Notes: a model not told the origin generated them from the sequence alone. DNA of 44,492 nt from Shewanella sp. MBTL60-112-B2 (GCF_019655055.1 NZ_BPFA01000041.1:1-44492); one strand, 5' to 3'; counted from the stretch's first letter, positions 36,311 through 44,492 are shown. Numbers and translations: made by a program.

Positions 36311-37624
36311 CTAAGAATCAGGACTACCGGGGTCTCGATATAAGACAATTGTGAAGTTATCACTCTCAAAATCGGGATCTAATGAAGCATTTCCTGAAGA
36401 ACCACACTCAGAAATGTACTCGCCAATAATGATTGAAGTATTGCCAGTATGCTCAACTTTCTGTGTCAAAAAGAAGCAACCGATCGACTTAACCGTTACC
36501 ACATTTTTACCATTTATCTTGCCAGTGCAATCACCAATAACAACAGGTAGCTTTCTTCTATCAGCCTTAGTCGTAGTAGAAGGTTCTAAAATATTACCAC
36601 TTTTACAAAATGTATCGTGTGATACAGGGTTCTCACTTGCGTCTTGCCCGTAATAAGCCGCGTAGCTATAATATTCTGCAGTAGGGTTAGTAATACTTGC
36701 TTCGCTATCAACTAATAATTTATCACCTTCACATGTATTAAGATCTCTCGGGTGATCAGTTGAATTCAAAGAATTACCGTTTGGCCATTCCCCAAATCGG
36801 GTATTTAAACCACTTGCTACTGGGCCAACTTTATTTCCCGGTTCTGTAGGCACTGTTTGACCAACACCTACACACGCACCAGGTGAATATTCACCCGCTA
36901 AACCTTGCTCAATACCTTTACCGCCTGGTCCACCTAAATCCAAAAGCTGAAAGTTACCAGGGCCAAGTGTAATATCTGGGTCTGAAGGCTTTTGTTTTGA
37001 ACCGATTTTCATTACATAGAGACCGCCGTGTCCCATACCATAGTCGTCAGGTTGAGACATATCACCACAAACAAGAAGCGGAACAACCTTGTTTAGACAC
37101 TCAATGTCAGTGCTCCTACCCGCAACTGCTGAGGCTCTTACTTTTTTATCAAAGTTAAGTATTTCAGCCAAAAAGTTATTTAATCCAACATCTTCAACAC
37201 TGACACGAACATACTCATATGTTTCATCCGCTCCAGGAATAAAAGGATCCGGTGTAGCTGAGAACTCAACACTGACATGCTCTGTCACTTGAGAGTCGTT
37301 ATAGTCAGGAGTTGAAAGTGTTACTACATCTAATATTTCATTGTTCTCAGAGTGACCTAAGTTTTGAGATAAAATAGAAATAACATTTTGTCTTGCTTCG
37401 TATAGCGAACCGCCGTCTTGGAGTTTTTTTGCTGCACTTAACGCAGCAGAGTCAACCGCATTTTGCAGACGACCTTTGTTAAGCAGCATATGACTGCTAT
37501 CGACAGCTAAAGCCGCTACAGCCACAATTGCAAATAATCCAATTGTAAACATGATAATTATTGCGCCAGACTGCTTTTTACAAAGCAATGAAGATAAAAA
37601 TATTTGAGAACTCTTACCAGCCAT
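36311..37624 (-). CDS. tadG: TadG-like pilus assembly protein
   Basis: The N-terminus has the Tad_G (Flp pilus-assembly) pattern: KKQSGAIIIMFTIGLFAIVAVAALAVD followed by the conserved SHMLLNKGRLQNAVDSAALSAAKKL. The rest of the 437 residues is an extracytoplasmic domain, glycine-rich around residues 200-260, with several cysteines and no evident von Willebrand A domain. TadG proteins are membrane-anchored and needed for pilus formation. The start has GAGG 7 bases upstream. Confidence 0.85.
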   Translation of the reverse strand: MAGKSSQIFLSSLLCKKQSGAIIIMFTIGLFAIVAVAALAVDSSHMLLNKGRLQNAVDSAALSAAKKLQDGGSLYEARQNVISILSQNLGHSENNEILDVVTLSTPDYNDSQVTEHVSVEFSATPDPFIPGADETYEYVRVSVEDVGLNNFLAEILNFDKKVRASAVAGRSTDIECLNKVVPLLVCGDMSQPDDYGMGHGGLYVMKIGSKQKPSDPDITLGPGNFQLLDLGGPGGKGIEQGLAGEYSPGACVGVGQTVPTEPGNKVGPVASGLNTRFGEWPNGNSLNSTDHPRDLNTCEGDKLLVDSEASITNPTAEYYSYAAYYGQDASENPVSHDTFCKSGNILEPSTTTKADRRKLPVVIGDCTGKINGKNVVTVKSIGCFFLTQKVEHTGNTSIIIGEYISECGSSGNASLDPDFESDNFTIVLYRDPGSPDS

Positions 37625-37639
37625 TACTGTAGCCTCTAA

Positions 37640-37921
37640 TTAATTCGAACTACCACTAGTAACAGAGTTTATGTCGTTAGCGGTTTTTGGTGAAACAGAA
37701 CTTGCACGGTAGGATTGCATCACCTTACGTCCGTAGTTACCGTCAAGACTAAGTATAATACCGTCATTGCGTTCTGCAGCATCTGGGTCAAGTATTTGTA
37801 CCTGTTTAATCTGATAGTGACTCTCTCCCATAGGGAAGTCATTGATTTTTGTGCAAGCACTGCTGCCTATTATCAAAATATAGAGTGTAAAAAAATAATT
37901 ATATTTGTTCATATTTTTCAT
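37640..37921 (-). CDS. Small putative lipoprotein of the tad locus
   Basis: The 93-residue product begins MKNMNKYNYFFTLYILIIGSSAC, a lipoprotein-like signal with a non-canonical lipobox (SSAC, Ser at -3). The mature part is short and polar. It lies between the secretin gene rcpA and tadG, where other tad loci carry rcpB or tadD-like outer membrane accessory genes, so a secretin-associated role is possible but unproven. The open frame starts at TTG 37942, but GGAG is 8 bases before ATG 37921. I recognise no domain. Confidence 0.7.
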   Translation of the reverse strand: MKNMNKYNYFFTLYILIIGSSACTKINDFPMGESHYQIKQVQILDPDAAERNDGIILSLDGNYGRKVMQSYRASSVSPKTANDINSVTSGSSN

Positions 37922-37938
37922 TAGGAATTCTCCGGATA

Positions 37939-39378
37939 TCAAAGTGAATGACCATATTTTTGTTGAGTTCCGGTGTCATCTAATTGGGTATCAGATTTGG
38001 CGGGCTCATAAGGCGTATCACTGCTGCTGTCATCAGCATCCTCTTTATGTGACAACTTCCCAAGTAAGTAGAATTCAACATCTGACGGTAAAACAAAACC
38101 ATCTGTTGGTAAGGAAATATCTTTACGGTTAAATGCTCTAACAAGCCTTGGTGTTACTAAAATGACTAATTCACTTTGCCCGCTCTGGAAGCTTTTACTG
38201 GTAAACAGCTGCCCAAGAACCGGTACATCACCTAATCCTGGTAATTTATCTATATTTTCACGCAAGGTATCACTGATCAAACCACTAATTGCAATGGTCT
38301 GCCCATCTGCTAACTCTACCGTTGTTGATGTACTGCGTTTAACTAATGAGGGGACAACTAATGATGTTGAAGTATTTCCTGATATTGCAAAACCATTAGC
38401 ATTACTGATTTCACTTACAACAACATTAAGGTTAAGATTTATCTGTCCTGAATCTAAGACAGTTGGAACAAATTTAACACCAACGCCATAGTCTCGATAT
38501 TCAATAGTCGTGTTACCATTTTCACCGGGTACAGGAATCGGAAATTCACCACCTGATAAAAACTCTGCAGCCTGTCCGCTCATCGCTGTCACATTAGGCT
38601 CTGCTAACACCTTTGCCAAACCATTCTGTTTAGCAACATCAAGGGCAAAGTTCATCATTAAATCGCCGTTAATATACTGCGCAAATATTCCCTTTACATC
38701 AACACCACCAATACTTCCAGGATCGAAGCCGCCCCCGCCACCAACTACACCACCAGATAGGTTAGAACCTTGATTAAAAATTAAAAATTTTGAATCAAAT
38801 TGCCGAGCGACATTTCTTTGGACTTCAGCAACCACAACCTCTAGCATAACTTGATGATCTCCACCTATTGTCATCATGTTAAGAACTTTACTTGGTGCCT
38901 GTCCGCCAGCAGCTGCCTCAGCATAACCTTGAGCTAGTTCCACTGCTGTGTTCATTTTTTTAAGGTTAGAAGCTTGCCCACTTAATAAAAGTTGCCCTTG
39001 TGACGTTTGAACACCTAACTGTTCAGTAGGTAGAAACTGATGCAAACGCGTTTTTAAGCCGTTTAAATCATGAGTTACTTCTATGTCCATAATCCTTGAC
39101 AATTGTTCATTTTGATCCCAAATCATAATATTTGTACTGCCTAACTGCTTTCCTAATATATATAACTCGTTATTCGGCAGTAATTTGATATCAGCAATAC
39201 TAGGGTTACCGACAGAAACTCGATGAACAGGGCCATTTAGCATCAATACTCGTGACTTAAAAATTGGGATGGGTTGAACATCATTCCTTGCTCCAGCCGT
39301 AGGTCCCCCAGCATAAACTGATGGGAGAAATATCATTGCTAACAAACAAACAATTATACAATGGCGAATAAATGACAT
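37939..39378 (-). CDS. rcpA: Flp pilus secretin RcpA (CpaC type)
   Basis: This is the outer-membrane channel of the pilus. The 479-residue protein has a signal peptide (MSFIRHCIIVCLLAMIFLPS, cleaved about residue 23) and an N-terminal pilus-secretin domain (RVLMLNGPVHRVSVGNPSIAD). A BON-like section follows, then the secretin core (VMLEVVVAEVQRNVARQF, GSGQ-like EFLSGGEFPIPVP, and VPVLGQLFTSKSFQSGQSELVILVTP). A frame from 39420 exists, but AAGGAG lies 6 bases before ATG 39378, which begins a proper signal peptide. Confidence 0.94.
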   Translation of the reverse strand: MSFIRHCIIVCLLAMIFLPSVYAGGPTAGARNDVQPIPIFKSRVLMLNGPVHRVSVGNPSIADIKLLPNNELYILGKQLGSTNIMIWDQNEQLSRIMDIEVTHDLNGLKTRLHQFLPTEQLGVQTSQGQLLLSGQASNLKKMNTAVELAQGYAEAAAGGQAPSKVLNMMTIGGDHQVMLEVVVAEVQRNVARQFDSKFLIFNQGSNLSGGVVGGGGGFDPGSIGGVDVKGIFAQYINGDLMMNFALDVAKQNGLAKVLAEPNVTAMSGQAAEFLSGGEFPIPVPGENGNTTIEYRDYGVGVKFVPTVLDSGQINLNLNVVVSEISNANGFAISGNTSTSLVVPSLVKRSTSTTVELADGQTIAISGLISDTLRENIDKLPGLGDVPVLGQLFTSKSFQSGQSELVILVTPRLVRAFNRKDISLPTDGFVLPSDVEFYLLGKLSHKEDADDSSSDTPYEPAKSDTQLDDTGTQQKYGHSL

Positions 39379-39423
39379 GTTAATCTCCTTAAAACATGAA
39401 TCTATGTTTGTTGCTAACAACTA

Positions 39424-40239
39424 TTAATTTTCAATTTTTATTTCTTGCTCGTTAATACCTTTAAGTAATAAGACTTTTTCTTTATCTTTTCTTTCAATGG
39501 CAACCTGAGCTACTTTTACAGGCGGAGCAGTTTCAATTGAAGAAGCTTTAGGTTTGATTCGTTTTTCATTTTCAATATCTGCAAGTTCAATCACTGCAAT
39601 ATCATTTGGGTTTCTAAGTGCTAATTGTAAGGAGCCACGACTTCTGGCAATCATTAATGTTTCAGCCTGCTCTAAACTTAACTCTAAAGTTACTGCACGA
39701 ACTAAAACTGGCTTATTTTCATCATTGGAAGCACGTTGATCAATAGCTAAAATCTTGACGTTTGAAAGGACTACATCAGTTCTCAAGCCGCCGTCGGTTA
39801 TTATATTGATTATGTCCACTCTATTTCCGGGTAGTAAGAATCCAGCGACACCTACCACATCATTAACTCTTATCGTTACCGCTCTCATTGTTGGGGTAAT
39901 TAAGCTCGCTAGTGTGCTGCCCTCTCCTTTGCGCGTAATCCGCTCTTTACGCAGCACTTCACCTTGATAAAGACGATGCTTAACCACATGCCCTTCAGCT
40001 TTGGCGATATCTGTAATCGCACCTTCCGGTACCAAATTCTCAGGCACGGCGGTTAGAGCTAAATGTTTTTTTTCTATAATTGTCCCTAAAGGAACTTCTG
40101 TAACCATAGTGATTACATTTGCCGTTGTCCCCGACGTTTCATTTTTAGTGTTTGTTTTAAGCCAGTTTTGCGCTAGATAAACCGCTGTCACACCAAACAC
40201 TAAAGACAAAATGACAAATAAGACTGTTTTATTATTCAT
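39424..40239 (-). CDS. rcpC: Flp pilus assembly protein RcpC (CpaB type)
   Basis: The 271-residue protein has one N-terminal membrane helix (VLFVILSLVFGVTAVYLAQNW), a SAF domain (about residues 45-110; TEVPLGTIIEKKHLAL, LYQGEVLRKERI) and the RcpC/CpaB core with MRAVTIRVNDVVGVAGFLLPGNRVDI. It is thought to stabilise or gate the secretin. AGGAG precedes the ATG. Confidence 0.92.
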   Translation of the reverse strand: MNNKTVLFVILSLVFGVTAVYLAQNWLKTNTKNETSGTTANVITMVTEVPLGTIIEKKHLALTAVPENLVPEGAITDIAKAEGHVVKHRLYQGEVLRKERITRKGEGSTLASLITPTMRAVTIRVNDVVGVAGFLLPGNRVDIINIITDGGLRTDVVLSNVKILAIDQRASNDENKPVLVRAVTLELSLEQAETLMIARSRGSLQLALRNPNDIAVIELADIENEKRIKPKASSIETAPPVKVAQVAIERKDKEKVLLLKGINEQEIKIEN

Positions 40240-40267
40240 TTGTCGCTCCTAATCCAACTCTAAAAAT

Positions 40268-41590
40268 TTATACAAAATATATAGACCAAGCAGAATCAAC
40301 CAATGAAGGCGTAACAACAGGTTCAAATTCCATGAAATTTATTTGGTCTGACATAATCCCAAGCAAGTCTCGCGGGTAACAAGGGATTAAAGGCTTGCTA
40401 TATCTTTTATGGTATTCAATTAATAAATACTTAAAGACTTCTTCTGTGCAACTTAAATTTAAATCATTACAGACTTGAAACCAGATTTTTCTATACAGCT
40501 CTTCATCCAAAGCATCGAAATGAATTTTGTAACCTAAACGTCTTAAAAATGCCTCATCTACGAGTTCCTTAGGATCAAGGTTAGTTGAAAATAATAGAAT
40601 AAGTTCGAAAGGGATCTCAAAATGTTCACCTGATTGAAGGCTTAGAAAGTCTCTTCGCTCTTCCATCGGGATAATCCATCGGTTAAAAAGTTGCTTAGCA
40701 CTAATTTTTTGTCGCCCTAAATCATCCAGCAACAAAATTCCGTTATTTGCTTTAAGCTGAAGTGGAGCCATATAAGTACGACTGTGACTGTCAAACTGAA
40801 CCTCTAGCATTTCAGCCGTTAATTCACCACCAGTTATTCGTAGCGGTCTTTCACATTTGAGCCACCTGGGATCGTGGCCTTCTGAAAGGTTAAGACTGTT
40901 TGACTTATCTCCCCCTTCGATTTTATGGTGTAACTCAGGATCGTATACTTGGATGACTTCATTACCAATTGCTAGGGCATAAGGAATGAGTACGCTGTCA
41001 CCTAATGTCAGATTTAAATGACGGCACAAATAACTTTTTCCTGTACCTGGAGGGCCATAAATAAGTACAGGTCGACTGGAGTTCATCGCTGGGCCAATTT
41101 TAAAGAGTAGATCTTTCGGTAAAACAAGCGCAGACAATCCTTTTTCTAACATTTCGAAAGTGATAGCTTTGGAACGACTAGATTGTTTTGTACAAATCTC
41201 GGAATACTGCTTCAAGGGAACCGGCGCTAGCCCCAGATACCCATTTCTGGACAAGGCCTGCTTTGCATGAATTTCACCTCCTGCACTCAAAGCATAACGC
41301 ATTTGACCATCCGGAGTGGTCTGCCTGTTTTCAACCCAAGCTAAGGATTTTGCAGTATCCAACAGTTGTTGAATAATGCCACCTGTTACACCAATTAAAT
41401 TTACAAGTTGCTCTCTAGTTAGTACACCCGCCGACAAAAGGTGCTTAGTGACGAGATCAAGCAGTAAAGATTCAGATACCCCAGTTTCTTTAATTGTTTT
41501 GGGACGTGGGGCAAGCTGGGGTTCCATTTGCAACCTTGAAGCAATTGAAGTGTTTGATTGAGGAGCCTGCTCTTCTCTAGGTATATTCAT
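40268..41590 (-). CDS. Uncharacterised AAA+ ATPase with N-terminal winged-helix region, in the tad operon
   Basis: The 440-residue protein has Walker A YGPPGTGKS (179-186), Walker B ILLLDD (285-290), a sensor-1-like FSTNLDP near residue 330, and a C-terminal lid. Residues about 40-110 look like a winged helix (LSAGVLTREQLVNLIGV, YALSAGGEIHAKQAL), followed by YLGLAPVPLKQY. Such ATPases accompany some gammaproteobacterial tad loci, but I know of no function. It is not the assembly motor, which is TadA. Its place between tadV and rcpC, with gaps of 10 and 28 bases, argues for a pilus role as a regulator or remodelling factor. Confidence 0.85.
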   Translation of the reverse strand: MNIPREEQAPQSNTSIASRLQMEPQLAPRPKTIKETGVSESLLLDLVTKHLLSAGVLTREQLVNLIGVTGGIIQQLLDTAKSLAWVENRQTTPDGQMRYALSAGGEIHAKQALSRNGYLGLAPVPLKQYSEICTKQSSRSKAITFEMLEKGLSALVLPKDLLFKIGPAMNSSRPVLIYGPPGTGKSYLCRHLNLTLGDSVLIPYALAIGNEVIQVYDPELHHKIEGGDKSNSLNLSEGHDPRWLKCERPLRITGGELTAEMLEVQFDSHSRTYMAPLQLKANNGILLLDDLGRQKISAKQLFNRWIIPMEERRDFLSLQSGEHFEIPFELILLFSTNLDPKELVDEAFLRRLGYKIHFDALDEELYRKIWFQVCNDLNLSCTEEVFKYLLIEYHKRYSKPLIPCYPRDLLGIMSDQINFMEFEPVVTPSLVDSAWSIYFV

Positions 41591-41600
41591 GGCACGTGTC

Positions 41601-42167
41601 CTACGAAAATAAAGAGTGACTGATAGTTGAGTATAAATTTGTTATGTCAGGATTTAGAGAGCACGCCCATAACCACCCAATTGCTAGGGCTGGGGCATAG
41701 GGGACTCTTTGGCCTGCAGCCTCCCCATCCTCTGGTTTAAAATAAGTTCTCAAATAAAAGCAATCCCAATAACGCCGTACCGTTTTGAAACAACCGCTTA
41801 AACCGGATTTCCAAATCACGAGTATTAAACTTGTTATCGCACCAGCAATGATCCCGTATGCAATACTCCAAACTAATAACTGCGGTCCCATTAATGCGCC
41901 TATACCCATCATAAGTTTAATGTCACCAGCACCTAGTATTTTGAAGATAAAGGTTGGGAATAAGATAATAAATGCGAGGCTAAAACCAATGAATGAGAGC
42001 ATCAGTCCATTTAATTGAGCAAAATAACTATTTATTGAAAACCCGCAGAAAATAGCGACTAAACACAGCCAATTTGGTATTTTTTCCTTTGTTAAATCTA
42101 AGACTATCGCTAAAACAAAAAATGCTCCAGCGGTAATAAATTGAAATAACAATAGATTATTGGCCAT
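41601..42167 (-). CDS. tadV: Flp prepilin peptidase TadV
   Basis: This is an aspartic peptidase of the inner membrane that processes the Flp pilin and the TadE/F pseudopilins. The 188-residue protein is polytopic. The two catalytic aspartates are Asp24 in LDLTKEKIPN and Asp82 in GAGDIKLMMG, the CpaA/TadV pattern. It lacks the N-terminal methylase domain of PilD. AAGGGA lies 5 bases before the ATG. Confidence 0.92.
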   Translation of the reverse strand: MANNLLLFQFITAGAFFVLAIVLDLTKEKIPNWLCLVAIFCGFSINSYFAQLNGLMLSFIGFSLAFIILFPTFIFKILGAGDIKLMMGIGALMGPQLLVWSIAYGIIAGAITSLILVIWKSGLSGCFKTVRRYWDCFYLRTYFKPEDGEAAGQRVPYAPALAIGWLWACSLNPDITNLYSTISHSLFS

Positions 42168-42184
42168 ATCATTCCCTTAGCTTT

Positions 42185-42216
42185 CAACAAAAGATTACTC
42201 ACCTTGGAGTGAGTAA
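42185..42216 (-). terminator. Stem-loop between flp and tadV
   Basis: TTACTCAC (42195-42202) pairs with GTGAGTAA (42209-42216) around six bases, and on the minus strand is followed by TCTTTTGTT. It lies 22 bases after the flp stop and could partly terminate transcription, or protect the flp mRNA, so that pilin exceeds the downstream gene products. Confidence 0.7.
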
Positions 42217-42238
42217 CCTTAGTCCTTTTTCTTAAAGC

Positions 42239-42433
42239 TTATTGAGTACAATCAGCAGAGTTGCCGTTAACTGCTGAAGCTAAACAATCGATTTTGTCTG
42301 TCGCGTTTGTACCTAAGGTGTTAAATGCTGCAATCATGCCTCCAACAACTAGGCCTCCAGCGATAGCATACTCAACCGCCGTTAAACCACTTTCATCCTC
42401 AACAAAATCTTTTAATAATGCTTTGATATCCAT
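42239..42433 (-). CDS. flp: Flp major pilin
   Basis: The 64-residue prepilin has a short charged leader ending in EDESG, then LTAVEYAIAGGLVVGGMIAAF, the Flp motif with Glu at +5 and Tyr at +6 of the mature protein. Cleavage after Gly16 leaves about 48 residues. Two cysteines (DCLAS, DCTQ) sit at the end. The open frame begins at GTG 42445, but AGGTGG overlaps that codon and serves ATG 42433. It is the first gene of the tad operon. Confidence 0.95.
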   Translation of the reverse strand: MDIKALLKDFVEDESGLTAVEYAIAGGLVVGGMIAAFNTLGTNATDKIDCLASAVNGNSADCTQ

Positions 42434-42969
42434 AATTTTATCCACCTATTCGTCCTGTCTCAAAAATGAGCTACAACTAGTTCGGCTACAAACGCAAAAT
42501 TCAGTTAATTGCTTAAGTAACGCTAGTAATAAAGGTAGCAAAGGCATATTTAAGTCTCCATGTGGAATAATCAATTGGTCCACTTACCCCATCTCGCGAC
42601 AATTTTAACTACACCGTTCAAAACGTGTATAAATCTTACAACATTCCAATTAATGTCCATTTATTCTCAATAGCCACGTTGATCTTGTCACTTTCGAATG
42701 GATATTCTTCATTGAAGTTAGACAAACTTAGATTGTTAGGATTCAACTTCTGTTAATTGTAAAAAAACAAAAGTAAAATTATTGTAAAATCAGGCCACTT
42801 TAATATTCTACAAATGAAAAGTGAAAGTATTGTTACCGTATAAAAACCAACGAGTTTGGTAGGGTAATAGGCAAACCATAGAAATTTAAAGAATAAATAC
42901 AGTTTCAGTACAAAACATAATCTATTCGTCTATTTTAAGATTGTAGTGTAGGAAGATTTTATGAAATCT
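42434..42969. other. AT-rich intergenic region upstream of flp, no gene seen
   Basis: This stretch of about 535 bases should hold the tad promoter. I saw no convincing gene, terminator or sigma-54 element. Only small features appear: GTGGA/TCCAC (42562-42583), a weak AGATTT/AAATCT stem at 42954-42969 after the helix-turn-helix gene, and a poly-A stretch near 42760. Confidence 0.6.
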
Positions 42970-43371
42970 CTAAAATCGCTCTATAAGTTTGTATACGCTT
43001 GATATCTCATATTTAACGCCAAATTGCTTTTCAATATAGAGTTGAACGTCTCCCCCAGTTAATTTTTCTTTCTCTCCATGATAATTCTTATTTTCAATGT
43101 AGTTCTTCAGCTGTACCAGTTGTTCTTGACTCAGAATACTAGGTCTTCCAAGATGCGGCTTTTCTTTTAAGCCCTCAAGACCATTTGATAAATATAGGCT
43201 TATCCATCTATTTACGCTGGTACGGCTAACTTTGAGAAAGTCTGCAATTTGGTAACGAGACTTTCCATCTTGAAAGTGTAATACTGCCAATAACTTAACT
43301 TTCATTCTAGCATTCTTTTCTTTACGAATAAGCTTAGCTAACATGATGTTATCGTGGCAAAAACTGTCCAT
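42970..43371 (-). CDS. Small IS630-type helix-turn-helix protein
   Basis: The 133-residue protein has the DNA-binding half of an IS630-family transposase: YQIADFLKVSRTSVNRWISLYLSNGLEGLKEKPH (about residues 40-75), then RPSILSQEQLVQLKNYIE and a second winged-helix part (LTGGDVQLYIEKQFGVKYEISSVYKLI). The DDE catalytic domain that would follow is absent, and no terminal inverted repeats were seen. It may be a truncated transposase or an adopted regulator. AGGAG is 7 bases before the ATG and abuts the stop codon of the L,D-transpeptidase gene, suggesting that it is a translated second gene of that operon. Confidence 0.7.
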   Translation of the reverse strand: MDSFCHDNIMLAKLIRKEKNARMKVKLLAVLHFQDGKSRYQIADFLKVSRTSVNRWISLYLSNGLEGLKEKPHLGRPSILSQEQLVQLKNYIENKNYHGEKEKLTGGDVQLYIEKQFGVKYEISSVYKLIERF

Positions 43372-43380
43372 TGAATACTC

Positions 43381-44492
43381 CTAACTATCTCTTATCTGCA
43401 AGCGACCGTTTTTATCAATCCAAATGCTTTGATATACGATGTTGATTGGAAGGCTGCTCGTCAATCGAAAATGAATTGTTTCGCTATTTTTAAGTGCCTT
43501 TTTAAATAGAAGCTGGGTTTCTTGAGGCTCTTTGTTTATTAAGTAATTAGCAAAAAGTTCTGGTTCAGAGAGTCTAATACAGCCGTGACTAAGGGCTCTA
43601 TTCGCACGTTTAAACAAACTCTTATTTGGAGTATCGTGAAGAAAAATGGCACCTGTGTTGGGGATTGTAAATCGAAATTGACCTAAGGCATTTTTAATCC
43701 CAGGTCGCTGAACTAGCGCACTTTTTTTAAGCTTGGTCTTCAAACTAGCTATATCCATACCTGCAAGATTAGGATCCTCAAGTCCAGTTTCGTAATCCCT
43801 TAATACAAAGTCATTGTTTTTTAGATAGTTAGGTTGTTTTTCAACCTGGTGGATAATATCCTGATAAATGATGCTTGCCGGTGGTGTCCACGTAGGGTTT
43901 ATTGTAATGCTAGTCACCACCGTGCTTAATTCTGGCGTTCTGCTCGTAGGTTTTCCCACGATTACTGGCATATTTAACTGCTCTATACCATTTTTACTAA
44001 TCCGTAATGTATAATCTATTAGGTTAACCGAAACATATTCTTTCTCTTCATCAAACCTTTTCAAGCTTTCTTTTAACGCCCTCTGTAATTGAGCTACTCT
44101 AACACTAGGGTCAGTATTAATGGATGACAGCGTCAGAGTTCCGAGTTTACCGTTGACAGTGATACCATGTCTTTTTTGAAAACGTTTTAGACCCTCTTCA
44201 ACACTAGGATCATAAATACTCTCTCGGTAGGCAGAAAGGTTATGCGGCTCTATATCTCCTAATTTGACTAAGAGCCACCTGAGCTTGGCAACCTCTTTGA
44301 CTCTTAATCCTAACCTTAGCTTGATCGGCGCTATCATAGGCCACTGATACCGCTCTAACGACTTATAATATTTAATCTTCCCCCTATAAAATTCTATATC
44401 CTTTCGTTCAACTAGCTTCATATACTGATTAGCAGATAATGAATGATTATTTTTTTTTGATGTAAAAATATTCTTATTTAGTAAGTTAACTA
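43381..44492 (-). CDS. L,D-transpeptidase (YcbB type), 5' end outside the window
   Basis: The enzyme would cross-link peptidoglycan or attach proteins to it in the periplasm. Visible parts are a scaffold segment (YYKSLERYQWPMIAP), a peptidoglycan-binding repeat (DPSVEEGLKRFQKRHGITVNGKLGT) and the YkuD catalytic domain with HDTPNKSLFKR and SHGCIRLSEPE, including the catalytic cysteine. The frame is open from the ATG at 44421 to the window edge with no ribosome binding site. That ATG would leave the protein without a signal peptide, so the true start lies beyond the window. It is followed closely by the helix-turn-helix gene. Confidence 0.88.
   Translation of the reverse strand, partial: VNLLNKNIFTSKKNNHSLSANQYMKLVERKDIEFYRGKIKYYKSLERYQWPMIAPIKLRLGLRVKEVAKLRWLLVKLGDIEPHNLSAYRESIYDPSVEEGLKRFQKRHGITVNGKLGTLTLSSINTDPSVRVAQLQRALKESLKRFDEEKEYVSVNLIDYTLRISKNGIEQLNMPVIVGKPTSRTPELSTVVTSITINPTWTPPASIIYQDIIHQVEKQPNYLKNNDFVLRDYETGLEDPNLAGMDIASLKTKLKKSALVQRPGIKNALGQFRFTIPNTGAIFLHDTPNKSLFKRANRALSHGCIRLSEPELFANYLINKEPQETQLLFKKALKNSETIHFRLTSSLPINIVYQSIWIDKNGRLQIRDS

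Noticed and set aside
39379..39420. Upstream start giving a 493-residue RcpA
   Set aside because: The upstream codon is not ATG and lacks a ribosome binding site, while ATG 39378 has AAGGAG and begins a proper signal peptide.
42970..43371. Intact IS630 insertion sequence
   Set aside because: Only the DNA-binding half is present; no DDE domain, terminal inverted repeats or TA duplication was visible.

Overview
The window looks like a chromosomal segment of a marine gammaproteobacterium, most probably a Shewanella. This rests on the protein content (AdhE, malate synthase G next to a 526-residue isocitrate lyase, a single-chain class I fumarase, an hya-hyp hydrogenase cluster ordered hyaABCD-x-hypFBCDEA) and on moderate-to-low GC. 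The genus is an inference from memory of gene content, since no search could be run. I saw no rRNA, tRNA, CRISPR array, prophage or intact insertion sequence.

Region 1 (1-8 kb) is two-carbon and mixed-acid metabolism. It holds adhE with a terminator-like hairpin directly in front of its start codon, then glcB (malate synthase G) and a LysR regulator on the minus strand, and aceA (isocitrate lyase) divergent from the regulator. glcB and aceA together form the glyoxylate shunt, and the LysR gene between them is the obvious candidate regulator.

Region 2 (8-17.3 kb) is a series of mostly single housekeeping genes separated by clear intrinsic terminators: an orphan type IV prepilin-like protein, a secreted S9 peptidase, class I fumarase, pabB, a CoA-pyrophosphatase Nudix enzyme, a small membrane protein and asnS.

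Region 3 (17.3-29.6 kb) is a complete uptake-type [NiFe] hydrogenase locus on the plus strand. hyaA (small subunit, Tat signal), hyaB (large subunit), hyaC (cytochrome b) and hyaD (endopeptidase) are followed by a 587-residue protein that looks like a degenerate HypF paralogue, then hypF, hypB, hypC, hypD, hypE and hypA, mostly with overlapping start and stop codons. FNR/EtrA-like boxes lie before hyaA and before hypB, which suggests two anaerobically induced transcription units. The small subunit lacks the extra cysteines of oxygen-tolerant enzymes.

Region 4 (29.7-42.5 kb, minus strand) is a complete Flp/Tad pilus assembly locus. In transcription order it encodes Flp pilin, TadV peptidase, an uncharacterised AAA+ ATPase, RcpC, the secretin RcpA, a small lipoprotein, TadG, two TadE-type pseudopilins, TadZ, TadA, TadB, TadC and a TPR lipoprotein (TadD). 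It appears more AT-rich than region 3 and may have been acquired by transfer. A stem-loop between flp and tadV probably lets the pilin be expressed above the assembly genes.

Region 5 (42.4-44.5 kb, minus strand) is AT-rich. It holds about 0.5 kb without a gene, a small IS630-type helix-turn-helix protein, and an L,D-transpeptidase whose 5' end lies outside the window.

Several start sites were moved from the longest open frame to an internal ATG with a proper ribosome binding site (tadC, tadA, tadZ, the small lipoprotein, rcpA, flp). The most unusual items are the HypF-like paralogue, the AAA+ ATPase in the tad operon, the hairpin leader of adhE, and the paired FNR boxes of the hydrogenase locus.
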